A DNA stretch of 64,000 nt from Lineus longissimus. Lineage: Eukaryota; Nemertea; Pilidiophora; Heteronemertea; Lineidae. The notes beneath the pieces were generated by a model, which saw nothing but the letters and a program-made list of their open reading frames with translations, did not search any database and was not told where the DNA came from. Below, piece after piece: positions 1 through 11,378 of the stretch (within the stretch, counting starts at the first letter, position 1; each line of letters begins with the position of its first letter). The stretch is from contig NC_088319.1 in the NCBI RefSeq assembly GCF_910592395.1, positions 8,618,001 through 8,682,000 on the forward strand, given 5' to 3'. The position numbers and the translations under genes were made by a program.

Positions 1-1150
1 AGTTCTTCAGGGTTTCGGGATCTAAGTTCGGTTTCTTTAAGAGTGGCCTGATGTGTGCCGATTTGAAGGCTTGAGGAACTGATCCAGAGCTGAGCGACTC
101 ATTGATTATAGCAGTCAGGTATGGGGCGAGTTCACGGCAACATTGTTTGAGTAACCAGGTTGGCATCGGATCCAGATCACACTATTTACAAGGTGAACGA
201 GCAATGATGGAGACGACCTCTTCATCACAGGTGGGAGCCAACTCACTGAGCCGGCTTTCCACTGCCTTGGTCTCCTCAGGTACCTGCGGATCCTTAATAT
301 CGGCATTGGCCTTCTGATCAAGTTCACTCCTCAGTTTCACAATTTTATCAGTGAAGAACTGCGCAAAGGTCTGAGCAAGGTCAGATGACGAGTCAGACTG
401 AGGCAGAGGAGATGACCGAGTGTCGCCCATTAGTTGCCTACTGAGGCTGTAAACATGTTTCTGGTCACGACCACATTCACTAATCTTTGTGGAGTAGTAC
501 GCGGTCCTGGTTTTTGTCAGCAACCTGTTAACTTTCGCGCATTGATTGCGGTAGATCTGATGGTCGATTGTGAGTTTTGAAAACCGCCATTTACGCTCTA
601 GTTTCCTTCGCAAATGTTTCTCGCTATAAAGTTCCTCTGTGTACCAATGAAGCTGGGGCCGTAAGACAATCGATTTCCTGCGCAAAGGTGCGTGTTTGTC
701 AAGAAGAGCCACCAACGTTTCAGTGTATCTGTCCACCAAGTCATCGACACTCCCATCAACAGCCTTTAATGACTGAGAATTAACTATATCATTCCTAAAA
801 TCGTCCACATTGATGCTGCGTAATTTTCGGTATGACACAGTTTTTTGGACTGGACTTGGCTTCTCGAATCTTGTTGTGAAACTCACTGCGAAATGGTCGC
901 GGACGGTTTTTCCCTCCGAGTCAGACAAGCCGGGGTCGGAGACGGCAATGTTGCTAACAAGATCTGCGCCACTCCTGCCAATGATCACATCTAGAGTGTT
1001 CCCGTGGACGTGCGTCGGTTTAGTAACGTTCTGGTGGAAACCGCAGGTCTGCAGGATGTCCAGGAAACGACAGGCGTCCCGATCACTGGTATCATTTACA
1101 TGGAAGTTCGTATCACCGAACTTAGTTATAAGATGTATCTCTTTATTCAT
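1..1150 (-). mobile_element. CR1/L2-type LINE fragment: endonuclease C-terminus plus RT start, running off the window edge
   Basis: Read on the minus strand, the frame shows the C-terminal half of an apurinic-type endonuclease. GDTNFHVND corresponds to the GDFN box, RSGADLVS follows, and RDHFAVSF replaces the usual SDH box. A basic linker follows and then the start of the reverse transcriptase domain (CDLDPMPTWLL, later LLKKPNLDPETLKN at positions 1-50). One in-frame TAG at 182-184 lies just before CDLDP, so the copy is inactive as read. The endonuclease N-terminus is missing. The join to the neighbouring transposase is somewhere in 1150-1260 and was not resolved. The RT continues beyond the left edge. 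Family assignment (CR1/L2 clade) rests on these motifs and is tentative. Confidence 0.8.
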
Positions 1151-1259
1151 TAAACCCCCAACTCCCGAGCCCTGGGCTCGAAGAGGAAGATACTTAGTTC
1201 CACCAGGTGACCTAAAAACAGAGCACTCGCTTAGAAGAAAAATTGGGACGTACCATTTT

Positions 1260-2963
1260 CTATAGGTAGAGTCGCTCCATACAAGAATCCCAGATATCCT
1301 GTTTGAAGTTGTAAGATTTCTTGCACAGAACTTTGAATCCTGACTTTCGTCTTGGGTTGGCAGCATCCTCAACCAATCTCACCGAAGTGAATTTTCTATC
1401 CACATGTTCATTCCAGTCTAACACTGACAAATCTGACCTTAGTCTATAGTTTATGTGTCCATATGAAATTCGTTTGTCATGATATTGTAGCATTGCATTG
1501 TTGAAACTTTCAACATAATGGGTATCACGGCAGAGTATATAATCCTTTGGATTCTTATAAATAGGGGTTGATCTTATCATATTCGTCAGCATCTGTTTCG
1601 CTATATCACTTTCAAGTACCATCTTTGATGGAATATATTGTGGGGCCTTTTTGCATCGGGATTCACTGCTGCAATTCGTATGAATGTCACAGTAATGGTC
1701 GACAATTGTATCTAATGATGCCAACAATTTCACTTCGGACTCCCCACACGTTTTCATTGCCCAATAAAAATGAGTTTTCACCGAAGCACCTTTATCTGAC
1801 AGTTCCTCATGCCATGTCTTTCCGTGTTTATATTTGGCACCCTTGGATATTTTGGTCATAGCTTTGCCCACCTCTTTTGAAACATGCCAAGTGTCATTTG
1901 TATTGTGGACCTCTGGTCTCTTATCACGAAGAAATTTGTTAATTGACGTATTCCTATCATGCCCTTGAATGTTTATCTTTACATTGTTCTCATCTGCCCA
2001 TTTATAGAACTTTTTGACTCCAACCATTTCATGCCTTTGGGAACATTTATCCTCCATTTTGGTCACCAACTCTAGCCTTATGCATTTGTGATTCCCATGG
2101 CCAAGAAACACAACATCGGTGAAAAATGACATCTTATCAGATGCACGTCATGGGTGGAGGAAAAATTCAACTGTTTCCCCATCACCCCTTTCCTCCTCAA
2201 CTGCAGCTTTGCAAGAAAGTTCAGCTAATTTTCTTACTTCTTGGGCATACATATCCATCATAGAATTGAGGTAGAAATCCCTCATTACACCAACATTTGC
2301 AGCTTCACAAAATTTCACATAATTTGCATGAAGCATTCCTGAAGAAAAGTATCCATGTCCTACTCGATAGTTCACAAGAAATCTTGGGGTGATAGTACTT
2401 CCAATGTAGGGAGACGAATTCCAATTAAACTTATGTCCTGTCACATCTTTGCAACTTAGCTGGCACATTGCAACATGTCCTTTTCTTTCCGTTTGAGTCA
2501 ATTCAAGCTTTGAAGGGCACTTTTGGGAATGCTCTTGGATGTGGCCAGTTAGGTTTTTCAGAGCCGACATTGTTGTAAGAAATATATCCTCATTGGTGTC
2601 TTCTTTGGCACAGTGCTGATAAACTGGAGTTGGGGTAATCCCTGTTTGTATCTCATTTTCACCATCTCCAGTAGGACTAGGTAGGTTATTAGCTATGAAA
2701 AAGTTGAAGACGGTCTCTAGCGCTTGGTAATTGCTTGAACGAGATACTTTTCCATCACCAAGATAGGACTTGACCATATCCAGCTTATTCTGAAGCAGAA
2801 CCTTTTTCTCATCAGAGTCCACACCATATTCGATTTGCCCCCTAATCACACGGCCTTTTTCTTTTCTAACTTGACTGCGTTCGCGGACTTTTTCAGATGA
2901 ATCAGAAGGAGATGGTTTTCGACTTCTTTGCTGCAAATCTTTAAATCTCTGAACATATGCCAT
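1260..2963 (-). pseudogene. Full-length DDE-type transposase (Kolobok-like?), one in-frame TGA
   Basis: The 568-codon frame runs from an ATG at 2963 to a stop at 1260 and is interrupted only by a TGA at 2150-2148. Reading continues in the same frame on both sides, so one substitution may be all that separates it from an open gene. The N-terminal half has Cys/His pairs and the block NWNSSPYIGSTITPRFLVNY. The C-terminal half has NDTWHVSKEVGKAM, HFYWAMKTCG and HYVESFNNAMLQYHDKRIS, with candidate acidic residues in GHDRN and in VESFNN. The same block order occurs in the intron-rich THAP gene at 11.4-16.0 kb, so the two are distant relatives. I think the family is Kolobok-like, but no TTAA-flanked ends were found. 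Presumed role: DNA cut-and-paste transposition in the nucleus. Confidence 0.7.
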
Positions 2964-4553
2964 TTTAACAAGAAGGGGATGCTGCTATAATATTCTCTGT
3001 TTCTTTGGTTGAATGAGAGCTAGTTGTCTTTTCCTACCACCCCCACTTGAATATTAGGCTGTCCTGGTATAAACTTGTGTCACTTTCCTAGAAACATACT
3101 GTCAACAGTTGGGTGAATAGCACTTTCAATGACCTTGTCGCAACTGTTCTTCCTCAACAGAAGCTTGGAATGCTTTGATCTTGACATAAGTCTGACCCTA
3201 AGTCATGAAACCAGGAAGAGAAGCTTCTAAAATATCTAAATCTGTCATCAACCAGATCAATCATTTGAAAGTTCAGTGGGACTCTGTCCTATCCTGTGTT
3301 AGTTGCAAGTGAAAAGTGAGTGTATTTCTGGGCCAAGACATTCATTTCTCTTGGAAGCTTCTGCTTGTAAAGATGGGTGACGAGGATAATCAAATAGCGA
3401 GGACATTCATGTTATCAGATTTTCAAGTGCAATTCATACAAGATTATTTCAACCATTTTGACTGGGATTTGAAAGAAATAGAAACAGAAAAAAATGTCTT
3501 TGTGTTGCCAATGGTAAACCGTGATGAGGATCCAGTACAAGAAGAAGCTGTTTAGTTTCATAGCTACTAACAGCATGACCCGTAAAATAGAATGCAAGTT
3601 TCTGAACATCAATGAGCATATGCGGCCATGTTGTAAACAAATGGTTACCATGGAGGCAAAACCTCACCATCCCTACAAATTCATATGGAATATTCCAAAC
3701 TGACAAAATATATTGAAATTTTCGAATTTTCTACCCTTAATTCCGTTAAAACCAAGGGCCGTATTTATAAAATGATCACATATTTGCTTTCTCTGAATAT
3801 TCATATATATCTCTGCCAAATCTGGTAATTTGTTATAACTGATAAAATGAGTACTGTAAAAATTTCCTGGAGCTTTTTCATTTCTTCTGGTTTCAAAAAC
3901 TGTTCCAGATGACATCACGGCCATCTTGGCCAATGAGCTCCTTTTATAGCCAAGGTGGGGGTTTAAGTAAATCCGGATGCAAGATTACAACCAAATGTAC
4001 TTGATCAATCATTAATTTTCAAAAGCATTGCTCTCAGGTTGGATGTCCATCAGCAAGCTGTGTTAGGGGATAACCTGAAATATAAAACAGTATTTATAAT
4101 GAGAAGATAACATAAAACCTTACATGTAGGCCTAAGTGTCTCCCTTCTCAAACGAATGCCTGCGCATGGAGGTATCTTAATAATACCTTCATGGCCTGCA
4201 GTTATCTTAATAATACCTCCATGGCCTGAGGTATGGCCTGAGGTACAAAATACAAATCAACCAGTCGACAGTCAACTTTGGCCGGTATTAAATTAATTTA
4301 CTTTCAGCATCCAATAGACAGTCACATGACAGTGATGTGACTGTTGGTGTAGCAAAAAATTAGGTAAAAAATAAAGCTACCAATGGCAATGCAAAGCTGA
4401 ACATGTAAAAGTATCATCATCTCTAAAATGCGCAATCGGCAAAAAGCGCACGCTCACCCTTGCGCGATCTCGAGATTGCCGCGCAATTAAACGATCCTAA
4501 GAATGTGCAGCGCAATCTTAAGATGGCGCTAATCGGTAATTAGCGCGGAACAT
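2964..4553. other. Mostly uncoded; one small unrecognised ORF and short direct repeats
   Basis: No known family was recognised. A short plus-strand ORF ends at 3555; its acidic C-terminal part contains MLSDFQVQFIQDYF. It could be an isolated exon or chance. At about 4160-4230 the string ATCTTAATAATACCT occurs twice, each copy followed by CATGGCCTG. Positions 4430-4550 are rich in GCGC-containing words. The stretch ends at the left terminus of PIF/Harbinger element 1. Confidence 0.3.
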
Positions 4554-4760
4554 GGCCCGTATTCTAAGATGTTCCTCAAATCAACATTAAAGGGCCCTTT
4601 AGTTGAGTGTCCCTTAGCTAAGTGTCGCTTTCCTTAAGTGTCCCTCAGCCATCCGTATTCAAGAACCAGACTTTGGCTTCCCTTCCACTAAGGTGTCACT
4701 TTAATAAAGAATTGCTAAAGGGCCCCTTATAGCAGTGTCCCTTTTACTAAGTGACCCTTA

Positions 4761-4933
4761 GGCCGAAGTTACATAGACTTCATTCGTTCATTTACCACGA
4801 GTCACTTTCCAGGTTTTTCTTTCATTCCTCGGTGAATGCACGCCACAAGGCCGTGCTTTTTACAGGGGAACGAAAGCAAAAGGGGAAAATGAGTCCTGGG
4901 AAATGAACGAATGAGGTCTATGTAACTTCGGCC
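4761..4933. mobile_element. 173-bp MITE, PIF/Harbinger-type, nested in element 1
   Basis: The terminal inverted repeats begin GGCCGAAGTTACATAGAC and match for about 33 bp with few mismatches (4761-4793 versus 4901-4933). The trinucleotide TTA flanks both sides (4758-4760 and 4934-4936), as expected for PIF/Harbinger insertion. There is no coding capacity. It lies in the left subterminal region of PIF/Harbinger element 1 and so inserted after that element. Confidence 0.85.
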
Positions 4934-5017
4934 TTATGCTTATGTATTCGGTGATAAAATGCATTTCCACATGTGGTTACCTAAACGTATTCATGGCGTT
5001 ATCATTGAGCACATGCA

Positions 5018-6072
5018 TTGTATACAGTGTGGCTACCTCTGCTAGTTGAACATCACAGACATCTGCGAGTTGAACATCTGCACAGCCATGCCTCTAAAAA
5101 ATGTCCCGAAGGTCGAACGCGACGAAGCTTCAATGAATTAGAGAAGCAGTTCCCAACGAATCTTGTGCAAAAGGAAAAGAGTATTCTGGACTTGAAAGAA
5201 AATACGAACAAAGTTACAAGCAGAAAAACCAGGCGTGGGATAGGATTGTCAAAAAGTTCAATGAGCAGCCATCAATAAAGAAAGGGGAAGTGCAGCGCAG
5301 TGTAGTGCCACACAGCTGAAGAAGGTCCTTGAGAACTTGAAAGCAAAGGCCAAAAAAGACGTCGCCCAGGAGAAGAAAACTCGCCAACAGACAGGGGGGG
5401 GGGGGGGGGGGGGGAGGAGGCAGACACTGTCGCTGATGATCTGTCGCATATGGTTGCATCCTATTGTTGTGAAGTGCTGAACCAATTGGATAACAGCTTT
5501 GACGATGACACCGACTATCATAATGTACCAGGTTAGTAGGCATATACACTATTTGCCTTGAAATGTGCATTGCTGACGGATTAGTAATTTGCTTGCAGAT
5601 GCTGGAATGTCCCATGGCACCTAACTCTCACTGAGTTTCTTGTCCCTATTGCAGAAACAATAAAGAAGCATACAGCTGCTGGAAAACCGCCGACCGATAA
5701 GTCTGATGCAGAGAATCCATCAGCCAGGAGTGAAGATGAAGTAAGCCAGCCCACTTCATCGATGACAGTACGCCTGGTACACCTGCTACATCCTCCAAAC
5801 AGCAAACCAAAGTGGCTCCCAAAAGCCCTGCCCACGGCCCTGCTATGACTGCTCTGGAAATGCAGAGGAAGGAGCATGCTCCCCAAATGAAATATCTGGA
5901 GGAGAAGATTCAATTTCAACGGGAAGAACATGACAAGCGCATGGAACTGTTCAGGCATCAGATGAATTTATTGGCAAATGTCAACAAACAAGTGGCACAA
6001 TCATCAGAGCAAGAAACAGCAAACAACACCACTGATTACCAACTTTTTAGTATTTATTCTAAGCTTAACTGA
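5018..6072 (+). pseudogene. Myb/SANT-like protein of PIF/Harbinger element 1, decayed
   Basis: Pieces of a Harbinger second protein are spread over three frames. A helix-rich segment reads RSFNELEKQFPTNLVQKEK, then QKNQAWDRIVKKFNEQPS, then LKKVLENLKAKAKKDVAQEK. An acidic segment (DDLSHMVASYCCEVLNQLD) ends at a good donor near 5530, and after the intron a coiled-coil C-terminus contains MKYLEEKIQFQREEHDKRME. Such proteins bind element ends and bring the transposase into the nucleus. At least three frame changes and a 21-bp poly-G run (5394-5414) break the coding sequence. Exon borders are approximate. Confidence 0.7.
5394..5414. repeat. Poly-G run, 21 bp
   Basis: Uninterrupted G tract inside the decayed Myb-like gene. 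It lies where related proteins have a short linker, so it may have expanded from a glycine-coding stretch. Confidence 0.95.
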
Positions 6073-6259
6073 ATCATGGTACAGTTGTATGGTATAAACA
6101 CTGACACTGCAGTCTTTTTGAAACAACTATCCCTGAAGCAAGTGATTTTAAGCATCACAACATGTTTTGTTTTGTTCTGACACTGTCTGAATGTTATGTT
6201 AATTCATCAGTAATAAAGTAGTCTTGTCAAATATACATGTAATTGTTATACACGTCTCT

Positions 6260-7286
6260 TCATTGAAACCACTGTTGAACTTTTCTCTGCCTCACCACTA
6301 CACCCATCTCTTCATCTCTGACATGTCTGATCATAGCATCGTCATCCTCTACCACTCGCTCTACACCGAAATCGGGCTCTTTCAGATCTTTAGCAATGTT
6401 ATGCAAGATGGCAGTTGCAGTTATGACAGCCATGGCTGTGTCGAGCTTTACCCGTATTCCCTCCTTCAAACAAGAAAATATACCACATACCGAACATTCG
6501 TTCAACAACAGATCGTGTTCTTTTGTGAGATCTGTTGTAGGCATTCTGAGCGAGGTCGTCTGGATTCCTGAATGGTGTCATGAGGAATGGTCGACATGCG
6601 TATCCCTTATCGCCAAGTAGAAGACCATTGAACTGTCCTTGCTCAAACAGCAAACTAATCCGACTGTTGTTAAAAATCCGAGAGTCACGAGTGGAACCTG
6701 GCCAGCGGTTGACAATGTTAACGAATTTCAGTTTGGCATCTGCTATACCCTGAACATTCAGGGACATAAATCCCTTGCGGCATCGATAGATCTCTTTTCC
6801 CTCCACGCTTGGGGCCTGTATTGGAATGTGAACACCATCGATACATACCAGAACATCAGGAAAGCCATGCATTTCATAGAATGTTACCTTATTCCTCACA
6901 GCGTCCTGGCCTGTTGGAATTATCTGTCCTCGATGTCTGGCAATAGCTCTGGAAACCGTCTTGACAATCTTTGAAGCTGACTGTTGGGAACCACCTTGCA
7001 AGTCACCAGAAACGATCTGGAATGATCCAGTTGCGAAATATCGAAGTGCCACTAGCAGTTGTGTCCTTGGTGTCAAAGGGATTCCACGTTGGTTCGCTGC
7101 GTCTGGCAAGTCGGGCCCCAAGAAATCCGTCAGATAATTGAATCCATTCTTTGTGAAGCGAAAGCGCTTGAAAAATGACTCGTCATTATGGTCATTTTCT
7201 TGAAAAATGGGGAATCTGGTTCTGAAGCGTTCCCTGCCCAGATTTACGTCGTACAGTGGAGCAATGCGATGTACATATTCGGCCAT
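6260..7286 (-). pseudogene. HARBI1-like transposase of PIF/Harbinger element 1, frameshifted
   Basis: The likely start is the ATG at 7286 (MAEYVHRIAPLYD). The DDE_4 nuclease fold is clear: CIDGVHIPIQAP holds the first Asp, NRWPGSTRDSRIF follows, LLGDKGYACRPFLMTPF holds the second Asp, and RSVVERMFGMW holds the Glu. Directly after FGMW, near 6478-6485, the frame shifts. The C-terminal helices (AVITATAILHNIAKDL) continue in another frame to a stop at 6260. All three catalytic residues survive, but the C-terminus is lost from the main frame. The length matches usual Harbinger transposases (about 340 residues). It is convergent with the Myb-like gene of the same element. Confidence 0.85.
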
Positions 7287-7560
7287 CAACAACAAAAGTG
7301 AATGTCGCCTACACAAGTCGGAGGCTTAAGGGACACTAAAGTTTGGTCCAGACCAAACTTTATTTTAAGGATCCCTTTGAAGCAAATAAAGCGCTCCTTT
7401 AGGCTAAAGTGAGGTCTGTGAAACGACCCCCGCTTTTCCTAAGGGAGCTTCCAAAGGGAGCACTTTACCTGACATAAAGGGTCATCTCTGAAATGAAAAT
7501 CTTATAAAGGTTGACCTTAAGTCCCACCTTAAGCTAAAGGGATGTCTTAGAATACGGGCC

Positions 7561-8383
7561 ATAGACTTTAATAATTATAGACCGTGCGAGGACTGTATAT
7601 TTATATGGTACAAGCTATCATAAGATACCTACAATTCACTACAGCTGTAAATGCTTCAGCCTAGAGCCAGCGGCTCCGTACTAGTTTTTTACACACGATT
7701 GCGGTGTCTCTTCTCCGGCATCTACAACAGGCTATCCTCCGTCTCGTGTTCGATTGCAGACTTCGGTCTTCTAGCCCGGAACGTCAGTAGAAGGGCGTAG
7801 TAGATTATATATATGTCAAATTATCTTCCCGCCAAGGGGAATATATCAATACAAGTTTTTTCCGCTAAGGGATATATACTAAAATGCTTCTCACAACTCA
7901 AAACGTGCTACAACACAAACAGTCTAACATTGACTCAGGCTGACTGAAGCAACCTGACCGCTAGCTAGGACTATATATAAGTGACTTCGACTCAACCGGT
8001 TCTGCCGAGATGGCAACAGACTAGTCCTAACTAGCCGGCAGGTCGTAACAATAAACTAGCCAGTAAATTAAGAATACTATACCGCCACGGGTATTCTATA
8101 AACGGGGAGGGACGTCAACAGCAAGGCCTCGTCCTTCTCGATCTCAGCAGGGCGGATTCGTCCAACTCTTCAACACGGCTTCTGGCGTAAGCGGAGAGAC
8201 AGTGATGGAATCACACCCACTGGCTTCTAACAATATAACTATCAAACAGTCACCTGAAGTCAACATACACAGATTAAAACCGTGGGTTAACACAACATCT
8301 TTTTAGTCCCAAAATACAACTGGGTTTTATATAATGGTTTTCCAGAAATCCGTTCGCACGGTCTATAATTTTTAAAGTCTATA
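7561..8383. mobile_element. Non-autonomous TIR element, about 0.82 kb
   Basis: Inverted ends of 28 bp with one mismatch begin ATAGACTTTAA at 7561 and end TTAAAGTCTAT at 8383. The left end touches the right terminus of PIF/Harbinger element 1, so that element appears to have landed at the AT of this older border. The interior has no coding sequence. A TATATAA string occurs near 7973. Superfamily not assigned. Confidence 0.7.
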
Positions 8384-9325
8384 TAACAGGTTCGAGTATG
8401 TCCAATAACACCAATGGACTAAAATACTAAACGATAACGATTCATTCTAACCGAGAATCAACAACATTACTATTAGCCCATTCATCGAAAATAGGCCTAA
8501 AAGAGTGGAGTGGAAAGTTGCTCAGGTCGACCTGATCTACGCGAGCCTATTCGAAGCACCTGGTCCGCAAAGACCAGAATGCACCTTCAAACATTAATAC
8601 ACCCCCCTTTTAGACCCCTTCTAAAACTATAGAAAAACCATGTCAATTAAATGCACAGATAGCTATACATTAGCGAGAGGAAGACACAAACTGGTGATAC
8701 GTTACAAACACAGCACGATACACACGGTCAGTGCATCGGCCGTATACAAATGTACGTAAAGCGTGAAAGGCTTCACACCGGTAAAATTATGGCATAGTAA
8801 AGTACGGCGTGAATCAATCATAAAAACGTTACCACCATTTTCAACGCTGCTTCAAACCATTTTCAACCATCTCGCTACGAACTTCTGGGCGTTGTCATCT
8901 ATCGAATAGTACAGAACCGGCGGCGATCCTCACTCAATCGCGGACGGAGTCGAAGTGCTGTCTTGAACACACATGCCCATGGGTGTTACCTAAGTCTCGC
9001 CAACATCTCGCAAAATCTCGGTAAACAATTTTTTGGCGCGGAAATAATAATACAATAACGGGGTCAAACCGGGTCAAGGGAGAAGTCAGCTGATCGCAAT
9101 AACAAACGATCACTGATCGTCACAACACTACTTCCAGAACGAATGACAATAATGGGGTATTTATTCCATTTCCATAACAGTGTACATAGTGCAAGTAAGA
9201 AGTACATCAAATGTACCAAATTTAGATTTGGACCGATGTGTGTGTGAGCCATTTCGTGACGAATTTCGACTTTGTGGCGATTTCATATGACTCGATGGGC
9301 TTGTGAACTCCGTCTTTGAAATCAA
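8384..9325. other. Stretch with nothing recognised
   Basis: No coding segment, RNA gene or inverted-end element was recognised. Composition is mixed, with short C-rich runs near 8603-8622. Confidence 0.4.
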
Positions 9326-9460
9326 CCCCCCCCCCCCCCCCCCGGAACATGGTATGGTACGGTACCCCTCCCCGTGACTCCTCAATACCCCCCCCCCCCC
9401 GCCGCAACAATTGTCAGCTACCATTCTAAGAGGCATGCGAGGGATGGGAAGGGGGGGGGG
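9326..9460. repeat. Cluster of poly-C and poly-G runs
   Basis: C18 at 9326-9343, C13 at 9388-9400 and G10 at 9451-9460 lie within 135 bp. Long apparent reading frames over this block are products of the homopolymers. Confidence 0.95.
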
Positions 9461-9924
9461 CAGTGAAGTAAACACCTTCACACCACTGAAATTACTAATG
9501 TCACGGTCCCAAAAGGCCTGCCAGACAGGCTGAACTGGCTGTCTGTCAAATTTGACTTCGGCCATTTTTTTCCCGCTACATAACCATGATAACACGTGAC
9601 TGTCACATGATGTACATGCATAAATTACTATTCTGATCTATTTTTAGCCATATGCCTTTACCACCCAGTATTTAATGCCTACCCTTTCCTTATTGCTGTG
9701 AGGCTATCGCATCACCACAAAGCCCGCGAAAATGATTGCTGCTCTACGCTGCGTATGTAATTCTCAATAAATCATCTTATAAGCCACCAGTAAGTGTCAA
9801 ATTTTATTTATAAAGATCATTATTTTGTTATTTGTTAATAAAATATAGTGTTTTATGAGAGAATGTGGCACTAATTCGGCCTCAATAAGATATACAATCT
9901 GAACTGGCCACACAATTTATGACG
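9461..9924. other. AT-rich stretch with nothing recognised
   Basis: No gene or mobile-element end was seen between the homopolymer cluster and the dispersed repeat beginning near 9925. Confidence 0.4.
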
Positions 9925-10582
9925 TAGGATTGTCAAACCCTGAGGTCTCACCAGCCTTCTTCAATCTCGAGTGATTACCATGGATACAGATGGGCCTACT
10001 CTATCCCTATTGCTACTTGTTCTAATGTAAATGTCCGATGTTTTTTGTGAAGGGGTAGCTCTGACGATTATTTGAGGAAAATACCAGTTTCTTCTGTGCA
10101 CTTACGCGGTCAGCAGGCCCCAAATGCTATTTATAGCTCAACAGGATGGTGACATCGATTGGTTCCTGTGAGATTGCACATGTTCTCAAGGAAAAGTTCG
10201 AGGGCAAAAAACTCAAACAAAAGCCGCAACGACAGCCTATTTTTATATAAAAAGATTGAAATAGTCGTCAGTTGGCTTTCTAAGGTGATGAGTAGACGTG
10301 TATGAAATCTTTTTTTCACCATCCTTGTTACTCTTGAAGTTATAAGGCATAAAAGTGATTTTTTTCTTCAAATTTGCGTTAACATACAGGGTGTCTCATG
10401 CGTTGTGCTGCATCAGTCTATGCATGACTGTATGTCTAGACAACGTTGAAACTTGGCAAGATGTATTTTTTGGAGGCAAGGTCTGGCCTCCGCACCGGCT
10501 AGTGAGACCTGAATCTCAGGATGCTGGCAATTGATTAATTCCAGTGTCTGAAAATTTTTAATTTCGGCACTGGGGCGAGTTT
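9925..10582. repeat. Dispersed repeat, left copy, split by a MITE
   Basis: Segments 9925-9943 and 10510-10582, joined across the MITE, match the reverse complement of 22886-23000. Shared words include GACGTAGGATTGTCAAA, ATTCCAGTGTC and TTTCGGCACTGGGGCGAGTT. The two copies are inverted and lie on either side of the THAP / P2X7-like gene pair. The family is unknown. Confidence 0.8.
9944..10509. mobile_element. 566-bp MITE with TGA target duplication
   Basis: The ends are GGTCTCACCAGCC and, on the opposite strand, GGTCTCACTAGCC (one mismatch in 13). TGA occurs at 9941-9943 and again at 10510-10512. The related repeat at 22.98 kb reads straight through this point with a single TGA, which serves as an empty site and fixes both borders. 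Non-coding. A 3-bp duplication fits PIF/Harbinger or CACTA-type elements. Confidence 0.85.
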
Positions 10583-11186
10583 GCCCCTCGGCGTAAACTA
10601 GTTTGACGTCACAAGGCTAGCCAACCAATCAGGCCATTGTTACGTCCACCAATCATTTTCCCAATGGTTTGGCCGGTTATTCTAAAATGTGAGTCGGAAA
10701 TAGCCCGAATCAGCCGGAATAGCGAATGTGTCGTTCCATTTTAGCCGCTTCACTCTTGTCGCCTGCCGCGAATCATGAAGGCTTGTGCAAATAGTGCAAT
10801 CAAAATTGTTCTCAAAAGGCATAATATTGCTCAGAAGTAGGAATATTAGGTCTTAAACATTTTAAACTTTTCTATCGAAAAATATATATTTTGGCTGGAT
10901 AAGGTTTTACAAGTTTCTTGTAATAGTGATTAAACAGGAAGCACTGTCGAAATGATGTGGACATCCCTTAAAGGTTAAATGCCAAAGTTAGGCCTAATCT
11001 TAATCAAAGTACATCAGGATAACCTTTTGTTACATTTAGATGTCAAATGTAGTAAATTTATTTGCATAAATATCGCATGGAATAAAGAAATTCAAATAAA
11101 CCGCCCTGTCTCAGCGTGAATTTGCTTCGGCAAAGTTCGTATTTCGTTCGGAAACTCTCGCGGTTTTGGGGAATTCCAAATGAGGA
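10583..11186. other. Upstream region of the THAP gene; nothing coded
   Basis: No protein or RNA gene was recognised. TTTGACGTCACAAGG near 10602 contains a cAMP-response-type TGACGTCA palindrome. The remainder is AT-rich. Confidence 0.4.
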
Positions 11187-11207
11187 GTGACGTCACTAGT
11201 GCTGTCA
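11187..11207 (+). promoter_or_regulatory. Shared 21-bp promoter-side motif, copy 1
   Basis: The core TGACGTCACTAGTGCTGTC contains a TGACGTCA palindrome. It lies 172-192 bp upstream of the THAP gene start. An exact 21-bp copy, in the same orientation relative to transcription, lies 34-54 bp upstream of the P2X7-like gene start (19749-19769, opposite strand). Function is inferred from position only. Confidence 0.5.
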
Positions 11208-11378
11208 TTGTTAGACTGATCCCACTGCCTGCATACACAAACGCCATGCTGTAGATGCCTGCGCAAGACAGGAGACCAGTTTTGTTTTCATTCATCTGAC
11301 AGCTGATTCTACTTTCTGGTTGCGTTCACGCCGTTCCTACCATGTAAAACCAATTATTTTACATGTTCTAAAGCAAAA

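Larger units (their letters stand above)
4554..7560. mobile_element. PIF/Harbinger element 1 (decayed autonomous copy)
   Basis: The ends are perfect 16-bp inverted repeats, GGCCCGTATTCTAAGA at 4554-4569 and its complement at 7545-7560. The dinucleotide AT flanks both sides. A 3-bp TWA duplication, usual for PIF/Harbinger, is not evident. Inside are a Myb/SANT-like gene (plus) and a HARBI1-like transposase (minus), convergently arranged as in autonomous Harbinger elements. Subterminal regions are packed with short words resembling AAGGGNCCCTTT and GTGTCCCTTA. Both genes carry frameshifts, so this copy cannot make its own proteins as read. Confidence 0.85.

Noticed and set aside
577-1265. Two plus-strand frames opposite the LINE
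   Set aside because: They are antisense shadows of the minus-strand endonuclease and linker coding.
9161-9595. 144-codon minus-strand frame
   Set aside because: It runs over three homopolymer tracts and has no recognisable domain or splice context.
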